A stretch of DNA of 26,055 nt, from NCBI GenBank assembly GCA_001275005.1, contig JWZX01003130.1, positions 1-26,055 of the forward strand, written 5' to 3'. The position numbers were made by a program, and so were the translations under genes. The stretch comes from Chrysochromulina tobinii (Eukaryota; Haptophyta; Prymnesiales; Chrysochromulinaceae). This document shows, in pieces, positions 1-7,477 of the stretch. Position 1 is the first letter of the stretch, and each line of letters opens with the position of its first letter. Under the pieces are notes generated by a model. The model was not told where the DNA came from. It saw only the letters and a list, made by a program, of their open reading frames with translations, and searched no databases.

Positions 1-2
1 CG

Positions 3-869
3 GCGCCCGCGCCGGCGCCCGCGCCGGCGCCGGCGCCCCCGCCTCCTGCGCCTAGAGCTGCGCCGCCGACGACGCCGTCCAGGGCTGCCCCTGCTGCTGA
101 TGTCGAGATCCGGATTGATGAGCCGACGCCGCAGGCCATGAAGTTCGTTCACACGGTGACCGACGTCTCCGAAAAGGTGTCCACGCTCGGATCGGACGAG
201 GTCAGGGATGGTATGTATGAGCTTGGCTGCCGCTGCTCAAACAACATGAAGAGGACCTTTGGCGTCTTCAAGGATCACGCGCTCGATCTCTCCATCGCTG
301 CAACCGCCGACCTACCAGCGGACAAGGTGCGTCCAATACGTTGCCACAGCTAGTGCCTGCCGTCGCCCCAGTGTCTCACCCACGCACCCATTGCTCTCGC
401 CTCGCAGACGCGCTCGGGCGTCATCAGGGAGAAGTGCGAGTTCTCAAAGCTGGTGATGGGGCCGCTCGCAGCCTGGTACGCCTTGATGGCCGTCTTCTGC
501 ATGGCGGTCTTTGCGGTCATCTACTACCCGAAGCTGTACGGGCCGAAGCTGTACGAGCTCGCCAAGGTGAAGTTCGTCGAGTACAAGATTGATCAGCATG
601 CGGCTCGTCTGACAGACAAAGTGAAATCCAAGTCGTTCGAGGCCTACGAGGTAGCTTCGAAGAGCGAGGCCGCCGCCAAGGCCCTTGATGCCGCGAGCAA
701 GGCCTACGTGGCTACCACGACCGCGCCCTTGGCCGTGGCGGTCGCAGCCAAGGGCGGCGAGCTCGCGGCCAAGGGCCGTGCCAAGCTCGCAGAGAAGCTC
801 GTGGCGCTGCGCGACGGCCAATCGGCGGGCTCCTCGCGTGACCCTCCGGAGCCCCATACGCCCGTCTGA
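3..869 (+). CDS. Unknown Ala/Lys-rich protein with one membrane segment (5' partial, one intron)
   Basis: The frame is open from base 3, so the start lies left of the window. Exons are 3-326 and 408-869, giving 261 visible residues. The N-terminal part is a low-complexity Ala-Pro run (about residues 1-40). A small domain with three Cys follows (around the ELGCRCSNN segment), then one hydrophobic stretch after the splice (KLVMGPLAAWYALMAVFCMA onward, ending near YYPKLYGPKLY). The C-terminal ~120 residues are a charged, Ala/Lys-rich, probably helical region (KSKSFEAYEVASKSEAAAKA). The 81-bp gap is called an intron because it has GT and AG ends and an in-frame stop, and the frame resumes exactly after it. 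I do not recognise the family. A membrane anchor followed by a long amphipathic Ala/Lys helix resembles lipid-droplet or membrane-coating proteins, but this is only a shape argument. Confidence 0.7.
327..407 (+). other. Spliceosomal intron, 81 bp
   Basis: The donor is GTGCGT after codon AAG; the acceptor is TCGCCTCGCAG after a C/T-rich tract. The intron is phase 0 and contains the in-frame stop TAG at 351-353, so reading through it would truncate the protein before its membrane segment. Confidence 0.75.
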
Positions 870-888
870 ACCGTCTGAACCGTCTGAA
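862..888 (+). repeat. 9-bp tandem repeat, 3 copies, over the stop codon
   Basis: CCGTCTGAA occurs three times head to tail at 862, 871 and 880. The stop codon TGA (867-869) lies in the first copy. A unit loss or gain would leave the stop in place, so the repeat is probably neutral for the protein. Confidence 0.85.
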
Positions 889-931
889 CGACTGCTTCGC
901 TCTCTGTCGAATCGAGCAGCGGCTGGATGTT

Positions 932-988
932 TGCGAATCGACCATGTGAGATGTGTGTGCCGTGCGAATCGACCATGTGAGATGTGTG
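932..988 (+). repeat. 26-bp direct repeat, 2 copies, period 31
   Basis: The 26-base unit beginning TGCGAATCGACC occurs at 932-957 and again identically at 963-988, separated by 5 bases. This looks like a recent local duplication in the 3' region of the upstream gene. Confidence 0.85.
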
Positions 989-1149
989 CCGTGGCGCCCC
1001 TGAGAGTGATACCTGGCCGAGGACTCAGAAGGTGTGTGTGCATGGGGGGGGCGGGGGCAAGATGGCCCTCGTGGGTGAACTGTGTCCTAGTGATGAGGCG
1101 GCGGGCATGTTCGAAGTTGATGTGTGAAGGCGTATGGCGTGTTGGAACC

Positions 1150-1177
1150 GGTACAGTCTTTTGCAAAAGACTGTACC
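1150..1177. repeat. 28-bp perfect palindrome
   Basis: The left half GGTACAGTCTTTTG is the exact reverse complement of the right half CAAAAGACTGTACC, with no spacer. It sits 92 bp upstream of the psb28 start codon and overlaps an ACCGGTAC element (1147-1154). It could be a hairpin in a 3' UTR or a binding site for a dimeric protein. Confidence 0.9.
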
Positions 1178-1268
1178 AAGCCAGGACCCTTCTTAGAGTT
1201 TGAGTTTATTGTCAGGACACTTCACACTGCACGTTCACACTTCTGTCCGCGCTTCCGTCTCGAGATAG

Positions 1269-1796
1269 ATGCACATGCTGGCGGTCATTTGGCTTTGCCT
1301 CCTGCTCATGCCAAATACCCTGGGGTCTTACATGATGTGGAGTCAACGCCGACTGTGGGCCTCGTGCCTCATTTGCAATCCAGGCCTCGGACGGCGTACG
1401 ATCTTGCGCGCTGCGACTGAGAGTGCACCACTGGCTGTCCTATCTTGGCGAGAGGGCAGCACGCCCGAAAAGACAGTCCCAGATGTATCGTTGACACGTT
1501 CCCGCGATGGCAGCACAGGGACCGCCACATTTCGTTTCCAGAATCCAGATGTGCTTTCTTTCAACGACGTCTGGGAAAACGGGCTGATTACAGGTCTTTG
1601 GATGAAGGATGATGAGGGCTTACTCATGACTCGGGATCTGGACGTGGCATTCGAGCGGGGCTCACCGACGGCCATGACGGCGATACTGGTACTGAAGAGT
1701 ACTGCCGAATGGGATCGTTTCATGCGCTTCATGCAGCGCTACGCAGAAAGCAACTCGCTTGAATTTGAACGTGCTGGCGCAGCTGAATCGTTTTGA
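1269..1796 (+). CDS. psb28: Photosystem II Psb28 protein, nuclear-encoded plastid precursor
   Basis: The 175-residue product matches Psb28, an assembly factor that binds the PSII core (near CP47) during biogenesis. Residues from about 67 on carry the family signatures PDVSLTRSRDGSTGTATF, ITGLWMKDDEGLLMTRD and EWDRFMRFMQRYAE near the C-terminus. Mature cyanobacterial and plastid Psb28 is about 110 residues, so the first ~60 residues are extra. They begin with a hydrophobic stretch (MHMLAVIWLCLLLMPNTLG) like an ER signal peptide and continue with an Arg-rich, acid-poor segment like a transit peptide. That two-part leader is what a protein entering a secondary plastid needs. No phenylalanine is apparent at the predicted cleavage point, so its exact position is uncertain. 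ATG at 1269 is the only start that gives the signal peptide. Confidence 0.92.
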   Translation: MHMLAVIWLCLLLMPNTLGSYMMWSQRRLWASCLICNPGLGRRTILRAATESAPLAVLSWREGSTPEKTVPDVSLTRSRDGSTGTATFRFQNPDVLSFNDVWENGLITGLWMKDDEGLLMTRDLDVAFERGSPTAMTAILVLKSTAEWDRFMRFMQRYAESNSLEFERAGAAESF

Positions 1797-2169
1797 CCGA
1801 CGATCCAGCATCCAGCACGATCGTCAGCCGAGCACGAGTTTGGCGTATGTGTAGGAGTCGGTTCTTTAGGCGATGGTTCTAGGGAGTTTTAGAAATGAAA
1901 GTCGATGCATGAATAGCGCGGGTGTGTATCAATCACAACTGAAACGATCAACGTTAATTGCAATATGTGAAGTTAAACCCCGACCGTCGCGATCCGTCGA
2001 TCGATGATGATTTTCAATTGTGATGATTGCCTCCCGGGTTTGCCGACGAGGCAATCGAATGGAGTCTGCATAGATCGGATTGTTCGGTTGAGACGGGAGA
2101 CCGTGCGGAGGGTGCGCGGCCTTCAACGATGTTGGGTGTAGGCGTGAAGCGCATGCGCGCGAGCGTCAC
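1797..2169. other. Convergent intergenic region, no gene seen
   Basis: This lies between the ends of psb28 (+) and the pseudophosphatase gene (-). Base composition is lower in GC than the flanking genes, as expected of 3' UTRs. I see no clear polyadenylation signal, RNA gene or repeat. Confidence 0.5.
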
Positions 2170-3030
2170 TCAATCGTCCCACGTATCCACCACGCTGGTG
2201 ACACAGCCCACGGGAACGAGCGGCCCACTTACCACGAAATAGATGTCCTCCGCCTCCTCAGCATCCGCATTCTCTCTCAACGCACGCTGCATCGCCGCCT
2301 CATCCTCGTCGGCACCGGCAGGTGTGGCGGCATCTTCGCCACTCTCCTCGTCGGCGCAGCGCTGCTGCTGCTGCTGCGGCGGCGGCGGTGGAGGCATCTC
2401 GTCGCGATTCGCAGAGGGCGACTCGCTTGAATTGGAACGTGATCGGCGCTGCTGCCGATGCCGCAACTGCTGCTGCCGATGCCGATGCCACCGCTCGGTA
2501 TCCTCGTCGAGGAGCACCTGCTGGCGCTCAAACCATGCAGGCAGTTTGTCGGGCAGCGTGAACAGATCGCAATCCCATAACTCGATGAATTGCTCACAGA
2601 AAAGCCGCGGCGAGGGTGCGGCATACGAGCGATACTCGTCGAGCGCACTCGCGAGATTCCACTGTTGCAGCCGCCGCAGGCAGCCAACGAGCACACCAAC
2701 CTGGTGTGTGCCCGAGGCGCTCATGACGAGCAGCGGATGGTGCGTCATGTCGAGCACGTAGCGCATCGCCTCCTTGATGAGCTCGTCGGATATGGGCGCG
2801 CACTTGGGATGCGTCCAAACATGTAAGCCGACATCGACGATGAGCACGTGATTCTCTAAGAAGAAGGAGGTGGTCGCGCGCGTAAGCGCCTCCTGCGACA
2901 GGTTGACGACGGTGCGCAGCGCGAGCAACTTCAAGTGGCCGAATGACTCGGGTGTCGGGAATGCCGAGCGATACACGCCCGCCTCGATCGCGCCGAACTT
3001 ATCAGGAGGGACGAGATGAGAATGCCGCAT
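2170..3030 (-). CDS. Siw14/PFA-DSP-like phosphatase domain protein, probably catalytically inactive
   Basis: The 286-residue protein resembles the plant and fungal atypical dual-specificity phosphatases (Siw14/Oca family, Pfam Y_phosphatase2), some of which cleave inositol pyrophosphates. Matching landmarks are LVPPDKFGAIEAGVYRSAFP (6-25), the LKLLALRTVVNLS strand-helix (33-45), VGCLRRLQQW (115-124) and ALDEYRSYAAP...FIELWD (129-153). The active-site loop, normally HCxxGKHRTG, reads MSASGTHQVG here: Ser104 replaces the catalytic Cys and Gln110 the phosphate-binding Arg. It should therefore not hydrolyse phosphate, though it may still bind a ligand or partner. The C-terminal third is low complexity, with Gln/Arg-, Pro6-Gln5- and Asp/Glu-rich runs. 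The start is ATG at 3030. Splice-donor-like GTAAGT and GTAAGC occur just upstream on the minus strand, so an extra 5' exon is possible. Confidence 0.82.
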   Translation of the reverse strand: MRHSHLVPPDKFGAIEAGVYRSAFPTPESFGHLKLLALRTVVNLSQEALTRATTSFFLENHVLIVDVGLHVWTHPKCAPISDELIKEAMRYVLDMTHHPLLVMSASGTHQVGVLVGCLRRLQQWNLASALDEYRSYAAPSPRLFCEQFIELWDCDLFTLPDKLPAWFERQQVLLDEDTERWHRHRQQQLRHRQQRRSRSNSSESPSANRDEMPPPPPPQQQQQRCADEESGEDAATPAGADEDEAAMQRALRENADAEEAEDIYFVVSGPLVPVGCVTSVVDTWDD

Positions 3031-3040
3031 GAATGCGGCA
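3023..3040. repeat. Inverted repeat over the start codon of the pseudophosphatase gene
   Basis: TGCCGCAT and ATGCGGCA are separated by 2 bases. The start codon of the minus-strand gene (3028-3030) lies in one arm, so an mRNA hairpin could bury it. Confidence 0.7.
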
Positions 3041-3064
3041 CAAACTTACGGCGTCGTCGCGGCT

Positions 3065-3072
3065 TACCGGTA
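3065..3072. promoter_or_regulatory. TACCGGTA palindrome, candidate regulatory element
   Basis: This 8-bp palindrome lies 35 bp upstream of the minus-strand start at 3030. The same octamer recurs at 6300-6307 and 7938-7945, also in non-coding DNA 5' of genes. Function is inferred only from recurrence and position. Confidence 0.3.
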
Positions 3073-3274
3073 GCGCCGCCGCGTCGGCCCGTCGGTGCCT
3101 TCGGGGAAACTGAAGAACGGTCGCGCACACACACTCATAGCGCATGGAACAACTGTACGCAGTGGGCAGATCCAACTATAGCTAGGCCAAGCCAAGATTA
3201 CATAGTCTGCTGCACATCCTGTCTCATTCTCTTCTCTCTCGTCGTTCTTGGTTCCTATTCTGCTCTTTGTGCAG

Positions 3275-4195
3275 TCACTTGGCTCGAAGCTTCTTCATCT
3301 GCTCGAGGATCGCGAAGACGAGAACCATGTGCGGGCCGAGCCGCAAGAAGTGGGTGAGCGCGCCCTTGTAGAAGGAGCCCACGCCCTCACCACTTGCGAT
3401 CACCTGCCACGCGGCATCCACGCCGCTCGAGTACCGGCCTGGCGGCGCATTGTACAAGCGGGTGCGCGTCACGTCGACCGGGTTGACGCAGGCGACTGAC
3501 ACGGAAGCAGAGGCCAATGCGCACAAGATGTGTGTGAGCACGTGCCCTCCATCGGCACCGCGAGCGATGGCCTCGCGCTTGAACTCGCCATAGGCAAAGA
3601 CTTGTGAGCCCGGGCCCAGAATACCGCGTAGCGTTGAAACACCTACGCCCTTGAATGCGCCGCTGACGCCTTCATCCCGAAGGAGCTGCGTGAGGGCCGA
3701 GAGAGGCCATTGGTACGAGTGCTGAAAGCCAGTCAAGCCGCCAGACGCCTGGAAACGCGTCTTCAAAATCTCGACCGGATTCACGCAGCAGCCACCAAGG
3801 GCTCCGCACGTCAGCCCCGCCGCGAGTCGCTCGGGCGGGCTAGGAGGGCTCGCTTGGTTGGCGAGGCCAGAAGCAGCGGACAGCGTGTGGACGGAGTCGG
3901 TAACTGGCTCCAGCAGGCCGATCCGCACGGCGTTGAAGCACACCTCGCGCATGATCCCGAGCGAGAGCCCGCGCTGCAAGCCGCGCACGCCATCCGCGCG
4001 GTACGTTTGCACCACCGCGTCCATCCAACCCTTGTACATGCGAGGAGTACCCTGGGAACGCTCATTGTCCAGCTGCAATCGAACCTTGGTGAGCTCCAGT
4101 GGATGAGTAAAGCAAACGGCGATGCCGCCAGCGGCAGCAGGCATGCCCAGCATTCCGACCCAGTCACGCGGCGCGCTTGCGGCCGACGTTCCCAT
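3275..4195 (-). CDS. Mitochondrial carrier family protein, SLC25A34/35 or Oac1-like
   Basis: The 306-residue product has the three tandem repeats of inner-membrane carriers. The signature Px[D/E]xx[K/R] appears as PLELTKVRLQ (32-41), NPVEILKTRFQ (139-149) and NPVDVTRTRLYN (238-249); each follows a hydrophobic helix. The third repeat, with TRLYN and FLRLGPHMVL (283-292), matches the SLC25A34/35 and yeast Oac1 branch, which in yeast moves oxaloacetate, sulfate and related anions. The substrate here is not determined by the sequence. The length fits the family (about 300). Translation should start at ATG 4193-4195; the GTG 12 bases upstream is not a likely start. A TATAAA box lies 77 bp upstream. 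Confidence 0.9.
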   Translation of the reverse strand: MGTSAASAPRDWVGMLGMPAAAGGIAVCFTHPLELTKVRLQLDNERSQGTPRMYKGWMDAVVQTYRADGVRGLQRGLSLGIMREVCFNAVRIGLLEPVTDSVHTLSAASGLANQASPPSPPERLAAGLTCGALGGCCVNPVEILKTRFQASGGLTGFQHSYQWPLSALTQLLRDEGVSGAFKGVGVSTLRGILGPGSQVFAYGEFKREAIARGADGGHVLTHILCALASASVSVACVNPVDVTRTRLYNAPPGRYSSGVDAAWQVIASGEGVGSFYKGALTHFLRLGPHMVLVFAILEQMKKLRAK

Positions 4196-4257
4196 GCGTA
4201 CCCGCACCGAACCCTTCCTGGGAACCTGACTTCAAGGCCCGCATGCCGGGGGAAACA

Positions 4258-4277
4258 CGTTCACGTTCACGTTTATA
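4258..4277 (-). promoter_or_regulatory. TATA box with adjoining CGTGAAC repeats
   Basis: On the minus strand TATAAA (4277-4272) is followed directly by C and two GTGAAC units in tandem. The box lies 77 bp before the carrier start codon. The same arrangement, a TATA-like box abutting CGTGAAC, is found upstream of the gene at 19573. Confidence 0.55.
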
Positions 4278-4396
4278 CCGGGAACTGTAAAATGCATCTC
4301 TGCACACACGGGCACACAGACGTACCTCATAACCATCCAAACTCACCAACACACCCGCACGACAGGGCGTCGACCTCGGGGAGCGCAGCGGCTACG

Positions 4397-4406
4397 GTAC
4401 CGGTAC
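4397..4406. promoter_or_regulatory. GTACCGGTAC palindrome
   Basis: This perfect 10-bp palindrome, related to the TACCGGTA element, lies 202 bp upstream of the carrier start. Confidence 0.25.
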
Positions 4407-4757
4407 ACAGTACACAGAGGTCAGAGCGGAGCGCCGACTGTTAATCTCACAATAACGATTTTCGCGAGAACACCCCGCACGTCGCCCGACAGGGGGTACT
4501 GTATGAGGTACTGTCTACTCACTACTGAACTTACATCTACTGAAGTACGACCGGCGCGCGATTACCGCTAAAAGATAGAGGCTGCGACTACCCCGCGGTA
4601 GGCGGTACCGCGGTACTGTACTTTGCGCCCGTGTCGGCGCGTGTCTGTGCTGCCCCGCGCTCCCTTTGCGCTTTGGCCTTTGAAATTGAATCTCGTTCTC
4701 ACGCGCCGCTGCCGCGCGGTGGGGCGCAACCGTTCTTCATCATTAGTGCGGGTGAAG

Positions 4758-6080
4758 TTAGTCGTTGGTGCCAAGGTGCGCACTCGCGTTGAACGGACAG
4801 CTTTCGTCTGCGCGGCATGCGGGCGCTTTGATCGCCTCGGTCGTCGAGACGACGAATGCGTGTGCCTTCGACGCATGGGCGGGCTTTGCAAGGCGCACCG
4901 AGAGCCTCGCCCAATCGCGCCATGTCGATCCAACGGCGGCAGGTCTGTCGACCTGCAGCTCATCGACAGCTCGTTTTAGCGTTTGCAACGGGCACGCCGG
5001 CTTGGTAAAGCTTGGCTCGCCAGGAAAGGGCTTGGTGTACTGGTGCTCGCTCAGGCTGTAGCACGCTGGCGTGAACGGCTTGGCCTCGTCAGCTTCCGAA
5101 AAGGAACCCGCGTGGCGCACTGATTGACCTGGGAAGACGAGACTATTCTCCGTGTACGTGTTGAACGCAAATGTTTGCTTCCAGAAGGCGTGCACAAACT
5201 GCTGCCATCGAGGCGGGTCGACACCGGCTGCACGCAGCAGGTCGGCGCGGATGAACCACATGTTGTTCTCACAATGCGTGCACGTGTGCTTCATCTTGCA
5301 CATCCGCCGCTTTCCGGATCCGCCACACACCATGTGCTCGCGCGTGCCCAACTCGAGCGCCACAGCCGCGTAGCCGTGGTCGGCGAGCAGCGTATACAAT
5401 GCGTCGGCAGAAGTGCCCAGCCAACCGCGCATGTGCTTGCGCAAAAACTCAAAGGTGAACCCAGGATGGTCGAGCTGGCTAACCCGCGCGGGTGGCGGTA
5501 GGTCAGGGTTGACTTCGACCACCACGGCCTTTGGACGAATGTTGGCGAGGAGAATGCCTTCCAACAGTGCTGCGTCGAGGCCATCGACATCGATTTTGAG
5601 CGCATCAGGCTCGCGCGGACAGCCAAGACTGAGGAGGCGCGGGCCGATTGCGCTTGCAGAAGCGAATCCCCACGAAATGAAGAGCTTGCCGCTGGCATTC
5701 AGCGGTTGCATGTTGCTGTACAGCCGCTTCTTAAACGCTGGGTCGCCCTCAACCATGATCCCACCAAAACCACGCTCCACAAGGAGTGGAAAGGCAGGGT
5801 CATGGCGGGAGCCGTCGTTGGCACCAAGATTGACGACGAAACGATTGAGTTTCATAGGCGACTTGATCACCTCATCGAGGATGAGGCCGAACGAAATGTT
5901 CGCAGGCCAACTTCCTCCCCGTTTATCGATGCCAGCAATGCCCGTGAGGAATCCTTGTGCAACCCATAGGTCACGTAGCCACGATCCAGCTGGTGGGATG
6001 GACCAGTTTGATGTATCGACAACGGCAGCTCGGTGCGCCGGCACGAGCAGAAGTGGCACGAGAATAAGAGCACTGCGCAT
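4758..6080 (-). CDS. Secretory FkbM-family methyltransferase
   Basis: The 440-residue product begins with a hydrophobic signal peptide or anchor (MRSALILVPLLLVPAHRAAV). A Rossmann-type methyltransferase domain of the FkbM class (Methyltransf_21) follows. The SAM-binding motif is FVVNLGANDG (81-90), the acidic residue after the second strand is in MVEGDP (109-114), and the typical LKIDVDGLDAALLEGI (161-176) and KAVVVEVNPDLPPP (184-197) are present. A Cys/His cluster follows (VCGGSGKRRMCKMKHTCTHC), which could be a disulfide or metal site. FkbM enzymes O-methylate sugars, lipids or small molecules; the target here is unknown, but entry to the ER suggests a glycan or secreted substrate. ATG at 6078-6080 is chosen because it places the signal peptide at the N-terminus. 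The frame stays open for 98 more codons to an ATG at 6374, but that stretch is Arg/Pro-rich and overlaps promoter-like palindromes. Confidence 0.85.
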   Translation of the reverse strand: MRSALILVPLLLVPAHRAAVVDTSNWSIPPAGSWLRDLWVAQGFLTGIAGIDKRGGSWPANISFGLILDEVIKSPMKLNRFVVNLGANDGSRHDPAFPLLVERGFGGIMVEGDPAFKKRLYSNMQPLNASGKLFISWGFASASAIGPRLLSLGCPREPDALKIDVDGLDAALLEGILLANIRPKAVVVEVNPDLPPPARVSQLDHPGFTFEFLRKHMRGWLGTSADALYTLLADHGYAAVALELGTREHMVCGGSGKRRMCKMKHTCTHCENNMWFIRADLLRAAGVDPPRWQQFVHAFWKQTFAFNTYTENSLVFPGQSVRHAGSFSEADEAKPFTPACYSLSEHQYTKPFPGEPSFTKPACPLQTLKRAVDELQVDRPAAVGSTWRDWARLSVRLAKPAHASKAHAFVVSTTEAIKAPACRADESCPFNASAHLGTND

Positions 6081-6266
6081 GTTGATCGTGAGCGTGACAC
6101 GTCGCGTGACTTCAGCGTGGCGGTCGCTCAAACAGTCCTTCGTCTTGTGCCGGTCGCTCGGACCTGCAGCTCGGACCGGGTACAGAAGTCGCGAAGTCGG
6201 ACTCGGTCCCGGCGGAGAGCGCTCGCGCGAATCGGCGCGCGCGCGCGCCGCGCGACGTTGCTTTAC

Positions 6267-6282
6267 TACCGGGTACCCGGTA
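6267..6282. promoter_or_regulatory. 16-bp perfect palindrome TACCGGGTACCCGGTA
   Basis: It is self-complementary over all 16 bases. With the TACCGGTA octamer 18 bp further on, it forms a dense palindromic block about 190-230 bp upstream of the methyltransferase start. Confidence 0.35.
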
Positions 6283-6573
6283 TTTTGTTCCGGTGAACGT
6301 ACCGGTAAAGTTCTCGGTATCGTTCGAGGCTTCGTTGGCGGCGCGCATTGCGCTGGTTTGTTGGGCTTCTTCATATCGGTCGTCTCGCGGTCACGCGGGT
6401 GCGTTGGTGGGTTGGGATGGTTTTGAGGTTGAGAGGTTCGTGCGTTCGTCTGTCCGGGTGTGTCCCGTGTGTGTCCCGGCTCCCCCCGGTGTGCTTTTAC
6501 CGACCCGGCGCAGCGTCACACGCGCCTCAAACGCGCGACAAATCACACGCGCATCGGCTGTCGCGTCTGTCGT

Positions 6574-6585
6574 GTGAACGTTCAC
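6574..6585. promoter_or_regulatory. GTGAACGTTCAC palindrome
   Basis: This perfect 12-bp palindrome lies 88 bp upstream of the WW-gene ATG. Related GTGAAC elements lie 5' of the genes at 1269, 4195, 13774, 14134 and 19573. Confidence 0.35.
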
Positions 6586-6673
6586 GCGCCTCATAGGCGC
6601 GTCATAGAGACTGTGTCGACAATTGTCAGCGCCCGACGCCGACGCCCTCAGCAAAAAGCGCCGCCTTGCAGAC

Positions 6674-7477
6674 ATGTCCGATGTTCTCGACCTGCCGCCG
6701 CTGCAGGGGGGTGATGGTGTTCCACTGTCGGATCTAGCCGCCCCAACGTCAAAGCCTGAGGAGACGCCAGCGCCATCGGCGCCTCAGCAGTTCGCGCCGC
6801 TGCCAGAGACCATTGCGGCGCCAATTCAGATCCCGGTCGTAGCGACCAAGGAGGTGGCCATGATCGTTCCAGCCGACGTCAAGGCTGACCGCAAGATTGA
6901 GTTTGTGGTCGATGGCGTCAAGTATTCGGCGGTGCTTCCTGAGGGACTGAAGGCGGGCGACACTTTTCGTGCACGCATCCCGGCCACGCCAATTATGCTG
7001 CCTGTGGTCGGCCCGGCCGCAGGCGAGAGCGCGCCGAAGCGGCCGAAGGCGGAGGAGAGCATGCAGCAAGGCGCGAAAAAGCCGAAGATCGCTAAGAAGA
7101 AGCGGGAGGTCAAGAGTGACGACGACGAGGAGGAGGAGGATGAATCCAAAGGGCAGGATGATATCCCTATGGAGGAGCGGATCGCTTCCCGCGTGCGTGA
7201 GCGCCGCTCGTCCGCGACGCCTAAGGAAGACCCATCGGCCAAGGCATGGGGCGAGCACGTCACGCCCGGCGGCATCCGCTACTGGTACAACACGATGACA
7301 GGCATCACCTCGTGGGACAAGCCGCGAGGCTGGGTGCCCGGCCAGAAGCCCATCGTCCCTGGGTTGGCCGCTGCGCCCGCTTCCGCTCCCGCGCCCGCCG
7401 CCGTGCCCGATGCGCCGAAGCCGAGTGAAGGCGCGGGCAAGCAGGACGAGGACCTCCTGGCGGCCATCGGCAATTGA
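6674..7477 (+). CDS. Nuclear WW-domain protein with a VP-rich module
   Basis: The 267-residue protein carries three recognisable parts. Residues 63-104 (MIVPADVKADRKIEFVV, VLPEGLKAGDTFRARIP) are a two-part module with the pattern of a VP strand, polar loop and second VP strand; a related module ends the protein at 14134. A Lys-rich basic stretch (KKPKIAKKKREVK) next to an acidic run (DDDEEEEDES) looks like a nuclear localisation signal. A WW domain follows: first Trp192, an aromatic YWYN core, second Trp214 in SWDKP, spaced 22 residues apart as usual. WW domains bind proline-rich ligands and are common in splicing and transcription factors, which fits a nuclear role. The tail is Ala/Pro-rich. 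ATG 6674 is the first ATG; the frame is open upstream to a TTG at 6623 (KKRR just before the ATG), so an upstream exon cannot be excluded. Confidence 0.78.
   Translation: MSDVLDLPPLQGGDGVPLSDLAAPTSKPEETPAPSAPQQFAPLPETIAAPIQIPVVATKEVAMIVPADVKADRKIEFVVDGVKYSAVLPEGLKAGDTFRARIPATPIMLPVVGPAAGESAPKRPKAEESMQQGAKKPKIAKKKREVKSDDDEEEEDESKGQDDIPMEERIASRVRERRSSATPKEDPSAKAWGEHVTPGGIRYWYNTMTGITSWDKPRGWVPGQKPIVPGLAAAPASAPAPAAVPDAPKPSEGAGKQDEDLLAAIGN

Larger units (their letters stand above)
870..1268. other. Intergenic region between gene 1 and psb28
   Basis: No gene is seen. It holds the end of the 9-bp repeat, a 26-bp direct repeat (932-957 and 963-988), a 28-bp perfect palindrome (1150-1177) and a CGTTCAC element (1232-1238) just upstream of the psb28 start. 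The 3' UTR of gene 1 and the psb28 promoter must both lie here. Confidence 0.6.
4196..4757. other. Intergenic region between carrier and methyltransferase genes
   Basis: No gene is visible in this 562-bp stretch. It holds the carrier promoter (TATAAA at 4272-4277 with CGTGAAC copies beside it), a GTACCGGTAC palindrome (4397-4406), a second cluster of GGTAC/CCGCGG palindromes around 4600-4620, and the 3' end region of the methyltransferase gene. Confidence 0.5.
6081..6673. promoter_or_regulatory. Divergent promoter region between methyltransferase (-) and WW gene (+)
   Basis: This 593-bp stretch separates two divergent start codons. It contains a perfect 16-bp palindrome TACCGGGTACCCGGTA (6267-6282), GTGAACGT (6293-6300), TACCGGTA (6300-6307), a perfect GTGAACGTTCAC palindrome (6574-6585), and a hairpin with 7-bp arms and a 3-base loop (6585-6601). 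No gene is supported in it. Confidence 0.5.

Noticed and set aside
6081-6374. 98-codon N-terminal extension of the methyltransferase from ATG 6374
   Set aside because: It would bury the signal peptide, is Arg/Pro-rich, and overlaps palindromic promoter-like DNA.
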